Counted from the stretch's first letter, positions 6,692 to 16,707 are shown. The stretch: 64,000 nucleotides of DNA from Phycisphaerae bacterium (GCA_024102815.1 JAGFJJ010000078.1:62001-126000); one strand, 5' to 3'. Notes: generated from the sequence alone by a model not told the origin. Translations and numbers: made by a program.

Positions 6692-8740
6692 ATGCCGCGA
6701 AAACCGAACAATGACGAGGTACCCGAACGAATTGCCCGGCCGGGGCTTGGCGGCGGTCAGCGCCGCGACCGGTTTCATGGCCCGCATGGAAAAGGCGCCG
6801 GTTCTGCCGCCGGTGGGAGATCATCGGCATCTCGTGGTTCAACATCGTTCGAGCATTACGCACGTCCACAGCGCGTCGTGGTCAAGACGCACATCGTGCG
6901 TCACCAGTCCGCGCAAAAAGGGCGCGCATCCATCACCCGTCACGTGCGCTATCTCAGCCGCGAAGCGGTCACCCGCGACGTAGGCAGCGGCCGTTTCTAC
7001 GACGCCAAGCGGGATGAACTCGATGCGAAAACGGAGACGAAGTCGTGGTCACCGGATCGGCACCATTTCCGAGTCATTCTCTCTCCCGAAAACGCACGTT
7101 CGTTGGCCGACCTGAAGGCCTACGCGCGTGAGGTCATGGTTCGCGTGGAAGGCGATCTGGGACCCTTGCAATGGCTGGCCGTCAACCACACCAACACCGA
7201 CAACCCACACACCCATTTGCTTATTCGCGGCAAGGCGCAGGACGGAGCCGACCTGGTCATTTCGCGGCAGTACATCTCGCACGGTATCCGGCAGCGAGCC
7301 GCCGAGGTGGCCACCGAATGGCTAGGCGAACGGACCCGCGAAGAAGCCCAGATTGCCGTGGCCAACGAGGTCCGTGCCGAGCGCTGGACCAGCATCGACG
7401 GTGCGCTCGCCCGCGTCGCCCAACCAGTTGCAGATGGCCTCAAAATCGACATGAAAGAGGTGAAACTCAGTCGCTACGCACTGATCACCCGCGAGTTGCT
7501 GGCCGAACGCCTGAAGTTCCTTGGACAGGCCGGCTTAGCGCAAGAGCTCCCTCCCGAGAAACGCACTTTCTTGGGCCGTCCGCCCGTGTGGCGTCTGGTA
7601 CCTGATTTCCAAAAGCAGCTCAACGAATTGGGCGCACGCCAGGACATCATTAAGAACCTTTACGCAGCCATGGGGCAGGCCGCGGCGCCGATCGCCCCGC
7701 AGGTGCGACGCGCCGTCAGCGACCAACAACTGTCCGACGAGGCGCAGCCCGCGATTCGCGGCGTAGTCATAGCCAAGGGTCCGACAAATGAACTCAACGA
7801 CGAGCGCTTCGTCGTCCTCGAAGATCGCGCGGGCACGCCCCACTACGTACGCCTTTGGGCCAGCGATGCCCTGGAGGCGGCACGCGTAGGCGGAGTACTG
7901 GAAGTCGGTCGTAGTGCGCACCGACGCTGGCGTATCGCTCGCGAAGTTGTCCGCGTCGCCGAGTTCTCCGGCGACGGTCATTACTCCACCGGCCGTCATC
8001 GTAAGTGGCTGCAAGCGAAACACCCCCAGGCCGGCGAGCAACAAGTCGATCGACACCTCCGCGCATTCAGTTTCAACGTCACGAATCTGTCCAAACGGGC
8101 GGATTCCGGCGTCGTTCGTGCCTCCGAGAACGCCTTCGCCGTAGACCGGCACAAGCTGGAGAAGTTCACCGCCCGGCGCAATCGGTGGCCGGACGTGCGA
8201 CTCGTCGCGGCGCACGCCTTGAATGAGCAGGTGGAGGCCCACGCCTGGACCTGGCTCGACCGCCAGATCTTCCGCATCCAGTCGTCCAAGGCCGTTCCCA
8301 CCAACGACATCGTTCACAACGCCCAGGTCCAAAATGCTGTTGCCAGGCGCAGCGACTGGCTCGTTGAGCATGGGTACGCCAAGCGTGGTGGCGGTCGCGA
8401 GGCCAAGGCAATCGCCTACCTTCAGGCGGCCGTTTCCCGGCTTGTCGCCTTCGAGCACAAGGAATTCGCGCAGAACTGTAATCAGAAGCTCGGAAAAGGC
8501 GTTGAGTACGTGCGGGATGGGCAAGCCGTGACCGGAGTTTATCGCGGCATGATGTACCAGCATCGCGGCAGTTTCGCGTTGATCGAAACTGAGGGTTCGG
8601 TTTTCGCCGCGCCGGTCTCCCGGGCCCCGTGGGCGGAGAAAGGACAGCGCGTGATCGCCCGATCGGTCGCTCCCAAGTTCACCCGGATCGAGCTTGACCG
8701 CGGTGGACGGTCAACCAAGCCGTTCGGAATGGAACGATGA
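6692..8740 (+). CDS. Conjugative relaxase, DUF3363 / RlxS type (MOB-P-like)
   Basis: A 682-residue DNA relaxase. The nuclease domain shows the candidate nicking tyrosine in RHVRYLSREAV (near residue 84) and the metal-binding histidine triad HTNTDNPHTHLLIRG (near 165-178). RQYISHGIRQRA and WLGERT follow, as in RlxS of Tn4371-like ICEs. The remainder corresponds to DUF3363. It would cut one strand at oriT and pilot it to the recipient. ATG 6692 is preferred over TTG 6680 because GGAGAG stands 4-10 bases before it. The stop overlaps the traG start (ATGA). Confidence 0.92.
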   Translation: MPRKPNNDEVPERIARPGLGGGQRRDRFHGPHGKGAGSAAGGRSSASRGSTSFEHYARPQRVVVKTHIVRHQSAQKGRASITRHVRYLSREAVTRDVGSGRFYDAKRDELDAKTETKSWSPDRHHFRVILSPENARSLADLKAYAREVMVRVEGDLGPLQWLAVNHTNTDNPHTHLLIRGKAQDGADLVISRQYISHGIRQRAAEVATEWLGERTREEAQIAVANEVRAERWTSIDGALARVAQPVADGLKIDMKEVKLSRYALITRELLAERLKFLGQAGLAQELPPEKRTFLGRPPVWRLVPDFQKQLNELGARQDIIKNLYAAMGQAAAPIAPQVRRAVSDQQLSDEAQPAIRGVVIAKGPTNELNDERFVVLEDRAGTPHYVRLWASDALEAARVGGVLEVGRSAHRRWRIAREVVRVAEFSGDGHYSTGRHRKWLQAKHPQAGEQQVDRHLRAFSFNVTNLSKRADSGVVRASENAFAVDRHKLEKFTARRNRWPDVRLVAAHALNEQVEAHAWTWLDRQIFRIQSSKAVPTNDIVHNAQVQNAVARRSDWLVEHGYAKRGGGREAKAIAYLQAAVSRLVAFEHKEFAQNCNQKLGKGVEYVRDGQAVTGVYRGMMYQHRGSFALIETEGSVFAAPVSRAPWAEKGQRVIARSVAPKFTRIELDRGGRSTKPFGMER

Positions 8741-10608
8741 AGCGCATCCGGATCATGGCTATCTACGTGCTCACGCTGTCGGTCGGATTGACCCTGGCCA
8801 CGCAGTGGACGGCCGTGCAACTTCGCGGCGTTCCTCTCGGCCCGCACGTCACCATCTTCGGGAGGAGGGTCTACGCGCCCTGGTCGCTGCTTGCGTGGTA
8901 CAGGCATCTTGCCGACGCGGCGCCGACGGTGTTTCAACGCGCGCTCGGAATCGTGGTCCTTCACGCCCTGTTCGGAGCAGCCCTGGTTCTCGTGCTCCGA
9001 ACGCGTCGACCGGCGGTTCGTCCGATGGGTGCGGACCACTGGGCCAATCTTCAAGACTTCCGTCGAGCGGGCTTGCTGAAACGCAGCGGCACCGTCGTGG
9101 GTCGATTCCGCGGCCGCCTGCTCACCTACGACGGCCCGGAACATCAACTGGTAGTCGGGGCCAGCCGATCCGGCAAGGGCGTCGGTCACGTCATCCCGAC
9201 CCTGCTCACTTGGCCGGGAAGCGCTGTGGTATACGACATCAAGGGCGAACTGTGGGATGCCACGGCCGGATTCCGCTCCCGGTTCTCACACTGCCTCCGA
9301 TTCAATCCCACCGATCCGGAAAGTGCCCGCTACAACCCGCTGCTGGAAATCCGCAAGGGGCCCAATGAAATCCGTGACGCGCAGAACATCGTCGAGATGC
9401 TAGTCAATCCGGACGGGTCAAAGGAGCAGCTCGACATCTGGGACCAGCACGCCGCCCAACTCCTCGTCGCGTTGGTCCTCCACGTCAACTACACCGAACC
9501 CGATCAGCGCAAGCACCTCGGCGTGGTTCGTGAATCGCTTCTCCGGTGGCCCAAGGCGTTCCGGGACATGATTGAATTGCCCCACCGTCTGAACCCGACA
9601 ACACGTTTGCCCGAGCCGCACCCGGAAGTGGCCCGCGTCGCATCCGAACTTCTGGGGCAGGCGCCGCGGTTCGCGGCCGGTGTCCGGGCGACGGCCCTGG
9701 GCCACCTAGCCCTGTACGCCGACGAGATTATCTGCCGGAACGTCTCCGTTTCGGACTTTCTGCTGGGGGACCTGGTCTGCGCCGAGCACCCCGTCACTCT
9801 TTATCTCCAGCCGCCTCCCTCGGACCTTCCGCGCCTTCGACCCCTCATGCGCGTTCTATTGAATCAGACTTGTCGCGCCTTGATGGAGCACCTCGACACC
9901 GACAACCGCGGCAGGCCCAAGCGCCACCGCCTGCTTCTCGAACAGGATGAGTTCGCGTCGCTGGGCCGGATGGAGTTCTTCACCGCAAACCTGCGAAACA
10001 TGGCCGGATACGGGCTCAAGGCGCACATCATCGTGCAGTCGTTCAACGACATCGTCGAAAAGTACGGTCCGTACCAGACGATCCTCGACAACTGCCACGT
10101 GATTTCGGTGTTCGCCTGCGCGGACACGCTCACGGCTGAAAGAGTGAGCAAGATGACCGGCGCCGCGGTGGAGTACCGCGAAAGCTACGGGCACAAGCGC
10201 TGGCTGCGTTTCATTCCCGAAACCGTCCAGCAGAGCGAACAGCTTCGGCCTCTCCTGCAACCCGGGGACGTGCGCAAGCTGCCCAGCCACGAGCAGCTTG
10301 TGTTCGTCACCGGGCATCCGCCGATGCGAGCGGCGAGGGTGCGGTACTACGCAGACCGTGAGTTCAAACGTCTTATCCTCCCGCCACCTGATTCATCCAC
10401 CGTGGACGCCCCGCGAAACGCGGCCGCCGGCCCCGATGCGGGCGTTCCGCACGATTGGCTCAGCGAGCGGGCCAAGGGTCCGCGCATCGCCAGCGAGGAG
10501 ACCTTCGACGCTGCGGCCGACGACGAATGGGTGCCGGCATCGGCGGTGATACCAGCGGAACGGGACGAGCCGCCTGCCATGGGCGAGGGAGACATATACG
10601 GCCTATGA
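8737..10608 (+). CDS. traG: TraG/VirD4-type coupling ATPase
   Basis: A 623-residue inner-membrane ATPase that links the relaxase-DNA complex to the type IV secretion channel. It has two N-terminal membrane helices (about 5-25 and 68-88), a Walker A motif GASRSGKGVG (141-150), a following VVYDIKGELW segment and a Walker B region RLLLEQDEFASLG, all typical of the family. Its length is normal. The ATG overlaps the relaxase stop and its own stop overlaps the next gene, fitting one polycistronic transfer operon. Confidence 0.95.
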   Translation: MKRIRIMAIYVLTLSVGLTLATQWTAVQLRGVPLGPHVTIFGRRVYAPWSLLAWYRHLADAAPTVFQRALGIVVLHALFGAALVLVLRTRRPAVRPMGADHWANLQDFRRAGLLKRSGTVVGRFRGRLLTYDGPEHQLVVGASRSGKGVGHVIPTLLTWPGSAVVYDIKGELWDATAGFRSRFSHCLRFNPTDPESARYNPLLEIRKGPNEIRDAQNIVEMLVNPDGSKEQLDIWDQHAAQLLVALVLHVNYTEPDQRKHLGVVRESLLRWPKAFRDMIELPHRLNPTTRLPEPHPEVARVASELLGQAPRFAAGVRATALGHLALYADEIICRNVSVSDFLLGDLVCAEHPVTLYLQPPPSDLPRLRPLMRVLLNQTCRALMEHLDTDNRGRPKRHRLLLEQDEFASLGRMEFFTANLRNMAGYGLKAHIIVQSFNDIVEKYGPYQTILDNCHVISVFACADTLTAERVSKMTGAAVEYRESYGHKRWLRFIPETVQQSEQLRPLLQPGDVRKLPSHEQLVFVTGHPPMRAARVRYYADREFKRLILPPPDSSTVDAPRNAAAGPDAGVPHDWLSERAKGPRIASEETFDAAADDEWVPASAVIPAERDEPPAMGEGDIYGL

Positions 10609-11072
10609 ACCGCCAAGCTGGAGACCAACGGCACGTGACAGGCAAGTATGAAAAGGTGCAGATGACGGTGCGTCTGCGGCCGGAAGTGGCCAGCGCGGCG
10701 AGGAAGGCCTCTCTCCGCAACGGCACGCCGGTGTCCGTGATCATCGCTGAAGCGGCCGGGCAGACCCTCTTGCCGCCGCCCGAAGAGTCCGTCGAAACCA
10801 AAGTTCACAACCTGTCAAACCGGTTGCTGTCGCGGATGGAAACGCTCGAACGTGCCTTGGGCCGGGAGTTGTTCCTTACGCGAGAGCTGGTTGCCCAGCT
10901 CGCCCGAGCGTACTTCAACCACACACCCGCGATTCCTGACCAGGAGCGCGCTGCGGCTTCGCTCAGCGGGCGCCTGCGGTTCGTGCGGCTGGTCGAACAA
11001 GTGAACGTCAACGCCGGCCAGGGCGTGTCCATCCTCAACGACACGGAGGTGCCCAGTGCCGGAAATCCGTGA
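10605..11072 (+). CDS. Ribbon-helix-helix (CopG-like) protein between traG and trbB
   Basis: A 155-residue protein. Residues about 15-50 (KVQMTVRLRPEVASAARKAS, then NGTPVSVIIAEAAG) fit a ribbon-helix-helix DNA-binding fold. A long helical segment follows (LLSRMETLERALGRELFLTRE type). A CopG-like gene between traG and trbB is the usual arrangement in Tn4371-like and rhizobial trb operons, where it is thought to regulate transfer or bind oriT. The ATG overlaps the traG stop, which fixes the start. Confidence 0.75.
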   Translation: MNRQAGDQRHVTGKYEKVQMTVRLRPEVASAARKASLRNGTPVSVIIAEAAGQTLLPPPEESVETKVHNLSNRLLSRMETLERALGRELFLTRELVAQLARAYFNHTPAIPDQERAAASLSGRLRFVRLVEQVNVNAGQGVSILNDTEVPSAGNP

Positions 11073-12054
11073 GGAAAAACCCTCGATGCCCGTCGAAGCC
11101 CAATCGGCGAGTCAGGTCCGCCGGCACGCCAGCCTGATTCACGCCCACGGACCGATCATCGATCGGCTCCTGCAAGATCCGAAAGTCACGGACATCATGC
11201 TCAACGCCGACGGCACGCTCTGGTGCGAAGCGCACGGCAGGGGACGCAGCAGAGTCGGCGAGCTGTCAGTAGGCAGCGCCGAGTCTTTTATCCGACTCGT
11301 GGCGTCGCACATGGGTACGGAAGCCACACGAGAGCACCCAACGGTGTCCGGCGTGCTGCCCGGAACCAACGCCAGGTTTCAGGGCATGCTACCGCCGATC
11401 TCGCAGGGTCCCGTCTTCGCCATTCGTAAACCCGCGAGGTTCGTGCTCAGCTTCGACGACTTCGTTCACGATGAGATTCTCTCCCAACGGGCCGCACAGG
11501 CGCTTCGTGACGCCATCGAACGACGCGAAAACCTGCTCATTGCAGGCGCCACCGGGTCAGGAAAGACAACGTTCGCCAACGCCTGCCTGGCCGAGCCGTC
11601 CTTCTGTCGTGACCGCGTCGTGCTCATCGAAGACACGCGTGAGCTGCAATGCCCAGCACCTGATCGTGTTGAGCTGGTCGCGTCCACAGCACCCGCAGGC
11701 ACGTCCATGGAGGAACTGCTCCGCGCTACCCTTCGGCTCTTTCCCGGCCGAATCGTGATCGGGGAGGTTCGCGGATCGGAGGCCCTGACCATGATCAAGG
11801 CGTGGGGCACGGGCCATCCCGGCGGCCTGTGCACGATCCACGCGAACGGGCCGCATCACGTACTTGAGCGGTTGGAGGAACTCATCGGCGAGGTCGCCGT
11901 CACGGTCCCGCGGCGCACCATCGCCCGGGCCATCGGCCTGATCGTTTTCATCCAGCGGGATGAACACCACCCCGCGGGGCGCCGCGTCACCGGCGTCACC
12001 CGCCCATCCCTTGGAACTAACGGCGAATACGAATTCGAAGACCTGGGAATGTAA
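11056..12054 (+). CDS. trbB: TrbB, VirB11-family secretion ATPase
   Basis: A 332-residue hexameric traffic ATPase that energises pilus assembly and substrate transfer from the cytoplasmic side. Walker A is GATGSGKTT (164-172), Walker B-like GRIVIGEVRG follows, and the ASP/His boxes (VLIEDTRELQ, GGLCTIHANG) are intact. The GTG start at 11056 has ACGGAGGT five bases upstream and overlaps the end of the CopG-like gene. Confidence 0.95.
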   Translation: MPEIREEKPSMPVEAQSASQVRRHASLIHAHGPIIDRLLQDPKVTDIMLNADGTLWCEAHGRGRSRVGELSVGSAESFIRLVASHMGTEATREHPTVSGVLPGTNARFQGMLPPISQGPVFAIRKPARFVLSFDDFVHDEILSQRAAQALRDAIERRENLLIAGATGSGKTTFANACLAEPSFCRDRVVLIEDTRELQCPAPDRVELVASTAPAGTSMEELLRATLRLFPGRIVIGEVRGSEALTMIKAWGTGHPGGLCTIHANGPHHVLERLEELIGEVAVTVPRRTIARAIGLIVFIQRDEHHPAGRRVTGVTRPSLGTNGEYEFEDLGM

Positions 12055-12101
12055 TCGCGCCGTGCCGTACTGGGTTTATATCAGACGAAAGGAGACCAAT
12101 C

Positions 12102-12455
12102 TTGCCAACGGACAACACAATGCATCGACGAGTATCAGCCTCGCGGCGACTGAACGCCATCTTCACGGCGGCAATCACTCTGTTGTTCGTCACGGCGCCA
12201 GCCCATGCCAACACGAGCGGTGGTGGCAGCGGTCTGCCCTGGGAGAGCGCTCTCCAGAAGCTTGTGGTGAGCTTCACCGGGCCGGTGATGCAGGGCGTGC
12301 TCGTCTTGGCCATCGTGGCCCTCGGATTCGCCGTGATGTGGTCCGAAGGCCCGGTCCTGCGCCGCGCGTTCGGCCTGCTTCTCGGCGGGGCCATCGCCGC
12401 GGCTGCGGTGAGTATAGCGTTGACGTTGTTCGGAGTATCCGGAGCCACGTTCTGA
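12102..12455 (+). CDS. trbC: TrbC, VirB2-family prepilin
   Basis: A 117-residue prepilin with a cleavable signal sequence ending near AHA (about residue 36) and two membrane helices (VMQGVLVLAIVALGFAVMW and LLGGAIAAAAVSIALTLFG). It would form the conjugative pilus after processing, probably by the TraF peptidase encoded upstream. TTG 12102 is chosen because AAAGGAG lies about 7 bases before it; ATG 12120 is the alternative and would still leave a signal peptide. Confidence 0.9.
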   Translation: MPTDNTMHRRVSASRRLNAIFTAAITLLFVTAPAHANTSGGGSGLPWESALQKLVVSFTGPVMQGVLVLAIVALGFAVMWSEGPVLRRAFGLLLGGAIAAAAVSIALTLFGVSGATF

Positions 12456-12456
12456 C

Positions 12457-12726
12457 ATGACCGCCGACAAGCATATCGAGGGATACGAACTGCCATTGTA
12501 CCTGGCCGCTACTCAGCCGCCCCTGTTTTTCGGGTTGCCACGCGAGTTGGGAATCCTGGCACTGGTCATCACGCTTGTGATTATCTTGGGACTTCGCATG
12601 TGGTGGCTGGGGATTGTTTCGGGCCTTGCGCTCTATTCTCTCTGCGCCGCGCTGACTCGCCGCGACGCGTATTGGCTGCCCGTGTTCCAAGCCCACTTGA
12701 AGCAACCCACGTTCCTCGATTGGTAA
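12457..12726 (+). CDS. trbD: TrbD, VirB3-family membrane protein
   Basis: An 89-residue inner-membrane protein with a hydrophobic core (LGILALVITLVIILGLRMWW, then GIVSGLALYSLCAAL). Size, position between TrbC and TrbE, and the sequence ending in an aromatic-rich short tail fit TrbD/VirB3, which works with the VirB4-type ATPase in pilus assembly. It starts one base after the trbC stop. Confidence 0.88.
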   Translation: MTADKHIEGYELPLYLAATQPPLFFGLPRELGILALVITLVIILGLRMWWLGIVSGLALYSLCAALTRRDAYWLPVFQAHLKQPTFLDW

Positions 12727-12736
12727 GGGTCTTGCA

Positions 12737-15190
12737 ATGTTGAACCTTCGCGAATATCGGCGCCATCCGCAACGACTGTCCGACCATCTGCCGTGGGCGG
12801 CGCTCATCAACTCGGGCGTCATGCTCAACAAGGACGGGAGCCTCCAGACCACGATCCGGTTCCGTGGCCCGGACGTGGACAGCGTGACGCCCCACGAGCG
12901 CATGGCGTTGCGGGCGCGGATGAACAACGCGCTCCGCCGCCTCGGCTCCGGCTGGTGTGTACACATCGAAGCCGCGCGGCGACGTGCCCAGGACGCCGAA
13001 CCCGGCTCGTTTCCACATCCGATCGCCCAGCGAATCGAAGACGAACGTCAATCGACACTGGCGGCTTCACCCGGATTCGAGTCGACGCACTTTCTTACCT
13101 TCACGTACCTGCCACCGGAAGACCGGGTCCGCCGTGCCACCGATGCTTTGATCACCTCACCCGGCGATCGCCAGGAACAAGGCGACTCGTTCTATCGCCG
13201 TCAAGCGGAGTTCTTTGAACGGCAGGTGACGCAGATCCTGAACATCCTGACCACGTTCATGCCCGAGGTCCACCGTCTCGACGACAACGAAACACTGAGC
13301 TACCTGCACGATTGTGTTTCAGAGCGTCGCGTGTCCGTGCGGTCTCCGGAGACGCCATCCTACCTCGATGAATTCCTGACCGACTCCGCGCTGACCGGCG
13401 GATTGAGTCCAAGTCTTGGCCGGCACTTCCTGAAGACCGTGTCCATCCGCGCTTTCGTGGACAAGACCATCCCGTGCCTGCTCGACGGTCTAAATCACCT
13501 GCCCATCGAGTACCGGTGGTGTGCCCGCTACCTGCCCATGAACAAGGACGCCGCCGAACGAGAACTCAAACGGCTCCGCCGCCATTGGTTCGCCCGTCGC
13601 AAGGACGTGGTCACGCTGCTCAAGGAATTCATCACCAAGACCGAGAGCGAACTGACCGACACCGACGCGCTCAACAAATCTCAGGAGCTTACCGAAGCCC
13701 TCGAAGCGCTCGGAGCCGACTGCTGCTCGTTCGGACACTTCACGCTGACTGTCACCACGTGGGACGAAGACGAGCGAGCGGCCGAGAGAAACGCTCAGGC
13801 GATTCAACGGGTGTGCGACGGCGTCGGGCTGGTGTCCAAGGTGGAGGATTTCAACGCGGTCCAGGCGTGGCTCGGCAGCCTGCCCGGCCATGCGTACGCG
13901 GATGTTCGCCGTCCAATCCTGTCGTCACTGAGTCTCTGCGACCTGATCCCGCTCTCCAGTGTCTGGTCGGGCGAGGCGCGCAACGAACATCTGGACGGCC
14001 CGCCGCTGGCCGTGGTGCACACCACCGGCTCGACGCCATTTCGGCTGAACCTGCACCAGGGTGACGTGGGTCATGCGATGGTGGTCGGACCGACAGGCAG
14101 CGGTAAGTCCACGCTGTTGTGCTTTCTGGCCGGTCAGTTTTTGCGTTATCCGGGTGCTCAAGTGTTCTTCTTCGACAAGGGAAGAAGCTGTCAGCCCATG
14201 ACGCTGGCGATGGGCGGCCAATTCTATGACCTGTCCGCCGACGCCCCCACGATCAGCTTCCAACCGTTGGGGACCCTCGACGCCGATGGCGAACTGACCT
14301 GGGCCCACGGCTGGCTCATCGACGTGCTGACCGTCGAGGGCATGACGATGACGCCGGCACTCAAGGAGCAGCTCTGGTCGGCGCTGTCCAACATGGCCAC
14401 GGCGATGACGGTCCCTCACCGCACGCTGACCACGCTGACGGCCCAGGTGCAAAGCGACGCCCTCCGCCAGGCGTTACGCAGTTACACACTCGAAGGCCCC
14501 TACGGCAACCTCCTCGACGCCGATCACGACTCTCTTAGCGACAGCACGTGGCAGTCGTTTGAGATGGAAGGCTTGATGCACAGTCCGGCCCTCGTGCCGG
14601 TGCTTACCAACATCTTTCACCGGCTCGAACGGCGTTTTGGAGCCATGTACCAGAGTACTCAAACGGGACAGGAAGCGCCTCGACCGACCTTGCTCATCCT
14701 CGACGAGGCATGGCTCTTCCTGGGCAACTCGACCTTCGCCGCCAAAATCCGCGAGTGGCTCAAGACACTGCGAAAGAAGAACGTCGCCGTCCTCTTCGCT
14801 ACCCAGAGCCTTGCGGACATCGCCGGCTCGCCCATCGCCGCGGCCATCATGGAGAGCTGCCCCACGCGGATATTCCTCCCAAACGCCAGCGCCATGGAAC
14901 CCAGCACGCGGGACCTCTACCGCTCCTTTGGGCTCAACGACCGCCAGATCGCCATTCTGGGAAGCGCGATACCCAAGCGTGATTACTACTACCAGAGCCC
15001 GGTGGGTAACCGGTTGTTCCAACTCGGGTTGGGCAAAGTAGCTCTGGCCTTCTGCGGGGGCGGCGCGCCCGGCGTACTGGCCGCCGTTCCCCGCCTGATT
15101 GAACAACACGGAGCGGAGGGTTTCGCCTCGGCCTACCTTGACGAGTTCGGCACCAAGCAACCCGCCGTCGGAGAACAAAGCAATGGCTGA
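12737..15190 (+). CDS. trbE: TrbE, VirB4-family ATPase
   Basis: An 817-residue ATPase, the normal length for TrbE. The N-terminal half is the CagE/VirB4 domain; the C-terminal half has Walker A GPTGSGKSTLL near residue 450 and Walker B LLILDEAWLFLG near 651, followed by VLFATQSLADI. It powers pilus assembly at the inner membrane. The start follows trbD by 10 bases with AAGGGT upstream, and the end overlaps trbJ by 8 bases. Confidence 0.95.
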   Translation: MLNLREYRRHPQRLSDHLPWAALINSGVMLNKDGSLQTTIRFRGPDVDSVTPHERMALRARMNNALRRLGSGWCVHIEAARRRAQDAEPGSFPHPIAQRIEDERQSTLAASPGFESTHFLTFTYLPPEDRVRRATDALITSPGDRQEQGDSFYRRQAEFFERQVTQILNILTTFMPEVHRLDDNETLSYLHDCVSERRVSVRSPETPSYLDEFLTDSALTGGLSPSLGRHFLKTVSIRAFVDKTIPCLLDGLNHLPIEYRWCARYLPMNKDAAERELKRLRRHWFARRKDVVTLLKEFITKTESELTDTDALNKSQELTEALEALGADCCSFGHFTLTVTTWDEDERAAERNAQAIQRVCDGVGLVSKVEDFNAVQAWLGSLPGHAYADVRRPILSSLSLCDLIPLSSVWSGEARNEHLDGPPLAVVHTTGSTPFRLNLHQGDVGHAMVVGPTGSGKSTLLCFLAGQFLRYPGAQVFFFDKGRSCQPMTLAMGGQFYDLSADAPTISFQPLGTLDADGELTWAHGWLIDVLTVEGMTMTPALKEQLWSALSNMATAMTVPHRTLTTLTAQVQSDALRQALRSYTLEGPYGNLLDADHDSLSDSTWQSFEMEGLMHSPALVPVLTNIFHRLERRFGAMYQSTQTGQEAPRPTLLILDEAWLFLGNSTFAAKIREWLKTLRKKNVAVLFATQSLADIAGSPIAAAIMESCPTRIFLPNASAMEPSTRDLYRSFGLNDRQIAILGSAIPKRDYYYQSPVGNRLFQLGLGKVALAFCGGGAPGVLAAVPRLIEQHGAEGFASAYLDEFGTKQPAVGEQSNG

Positions 15191-15935
15191 TCCTGCCGTT
15201 CGGAACTCATCGCGATCAGCAAGACGGCGCAAGGTGCTTGTTTTCCTTGTCGTCGGCTCGTTGGTCACCGCTACTCCGACCATGGTTGTCGGCTTCGGCG
15301 ACATCATCTTCGACCCCGCCAACTTCGCCAAGAACGTGCAGCAAGTTGTGGCCTTGCTGCGACAGATCGAGCAGGCCAGCGAGCAAATCCGCCAGCACCG
15401 GTTGATGCTCGCCCATCTGCGAGCCAGCGTCGCCGAGGCCTTGACCCTCGCCGGGCAGACGTTTCACGATCATTTGAGCGAAGGCGCCGGCGGATCGATT
15501 GAACCGCGATACCCCATCGGTTTTCCGACCACCACGCCCGCCTGGCTCGATGTGAAACGTCCCGAATGGAACGCCTTGCAGCGACAACAACTACTTCACG
15601 AACGTGACGTGGTGCAGCACGTGCACGATCAGATGCAACCGACGCAGAATCGCGTTGCGGTGATCGTCGAGGCCTCCAACGGCATCGGCGCCCCGAGCGG
15701 CAAACCGCCCGGCCAGGTTGCCGTTGCCCAGGCCCACGAAGAACTGCTCGCTTTGTATTCCGGCGAGGTCGACAAGCTTCTCGCCATCCGCTCGCTTCGG
15801 GCCATGCGGCATGCGGACCGCCTCGCACAACGGCAATCAGAGGCCGCGTACCAACAGGCCAGACGTCGTGACTTGATGATCGACTGGATCGCCGACAGCG
15901 CCGAGCAGCCCAAGCCGGTGCGGAGCCCGTTTTGA
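15183..15935 (+). CDS. trbJ: TrbJ (VirB5-like), first copy
   Basis: A 250-residue exported protein. A basic N-terminus and hydrophobic segment (VLVFLVVGSLVTATPTM) form a signal peptide; the mature part opens FGDIIFDPANFAKNVQQV, the TrbJ signature, followed by long helices. VirB5/TrbJ proteins are minor pilus components or adhesins at the pilus tip. ATG 15183 overlaps the trbE stop by 8 bases. A second, paralogous gene follows immediately. Confidence 0.9.
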   Translation: MADPAVRNSSRSARRRKVLVFLVVGSLVTATPTMVVGFGDIIFDPANFAKNVQQVVALLRQIEQASEQIRQHRLMLAHLRASVAEALTLAGQTFHDHLSEGAGGSIEPRYPIGFPTTTPAWLDVKRPEWNALQRQQLLHERDVVQHVHDQMQPTQNRVAVIVEASNGIGAPSGKPPGQVAVAQAHEELLALYSGEVDKLLAIRSLRAMRHADRLAQRQSEAAYQQARRRDLMIDWIADSAEQPKPVRSPF

Positions 15936-15949
15936 CGAGGGATCGTACA

Positions 15950-16690
15950 ATGAACAGACATCGTTCTGCTTATCGACTACGTAAAATCGCGCTCCTGGCG
16001 ACGGCCCTGGTCGCAGTGCTTGCGGCCCGCACGAGCAAGGCCGCGGATATCGTGTTCGACCCTACCAACTTCGGGGCCAACGTCGACCAGGTGCTGCACA
16101 CCCTCGAAATCCTCACCCGGTTGGATCAGCAGATTCGCAATCAGTACCAAATGCTGAAAAACTGGCGGTTCTCGCGGCTCGAAGAACTTCTGGCATCCAT
16201 GAGTGCCATCCGCGAGAACGTCGCCGCCGCTGTAGTCGATCTCGCCGGCCAGTATCCCATCGACGCGCCAGCCTACGCCGGGCTCGACGCCGAGGCCGTG
16301 GAAGCGCTCAGGCAACGTTGGCTGGAGTCGCAGCGGGCGGGAGTCCTTCAGACCCAGGCCCTTCACGCCCGCACCGTCTCGGAGATGCCCGGCACGCAGG
16401 CGCGTGTCAGCAAATACGTCGAGCGTTCCAACGCGGCGCCCGGTCAGACCGCCGTGCTCCAGGCCAGCAACGAGACCCTGGCGACGTTGACCGCTCAAAT
16501 GCAGAACCTCCAAGCACTCGAAATCGCCCAGACGCGCACCGAGCTGGAAGCAGACGCGCATCGGCAGGCTCAGGCCGCGTTCCATCGCCAGCGCCGCGAT
16601 GCCTTGATGCGTGACTGGCCGACCGGCCCGAGCGCACAACGTTCCAGTCTGACCGTGGGCACCTTGTTCAACCGTTCCGGGTCGAGGTAA
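15950..16690 (+). CDS. trbJ: TrbJ (VirB5-like), second copy
   Basis: A 246-residue paralogue of the preceding protein. It has a signal peptide ending around RTSKA, then ADIVFDPTNFGANVDQVL, closely parallel to the first copy's signature, and a helical body. ATG 15950 is chosen because GAGGGA lies about 7 bases upstream; an in-frame TTG at 15932 overlaps the previous gene but lacks a good site. Most trb operons have one trbJ (plus a small trbK), so the tandem pair is unusual. It may supply alternative pilus tips. Confidence 0.88.
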   Translation: MNRHRSAYRLRKIALLATALVAVLAARTSKAADIVFDPTNFGANVDQVLHTLEILTRLDQQIRNQYQMLKNWRFSRLEELLASMSAIRENVAAAVVDLAGQYPIDAPAYAGLDAEAVEALRQRWLESQRAGVLQTQALHARTVSEMPGTQARVSKYVERSNAAPGQTAVLQASNETLATLTAQMQNLQALEIAQTRTELEADAHRQAQAAFHRQRRDALMRDWPTGPSAQRSSLTVGTLFNRSGSR

Positions 16691-16707
16691 CGAGGACAAC
16701 TTCAACC

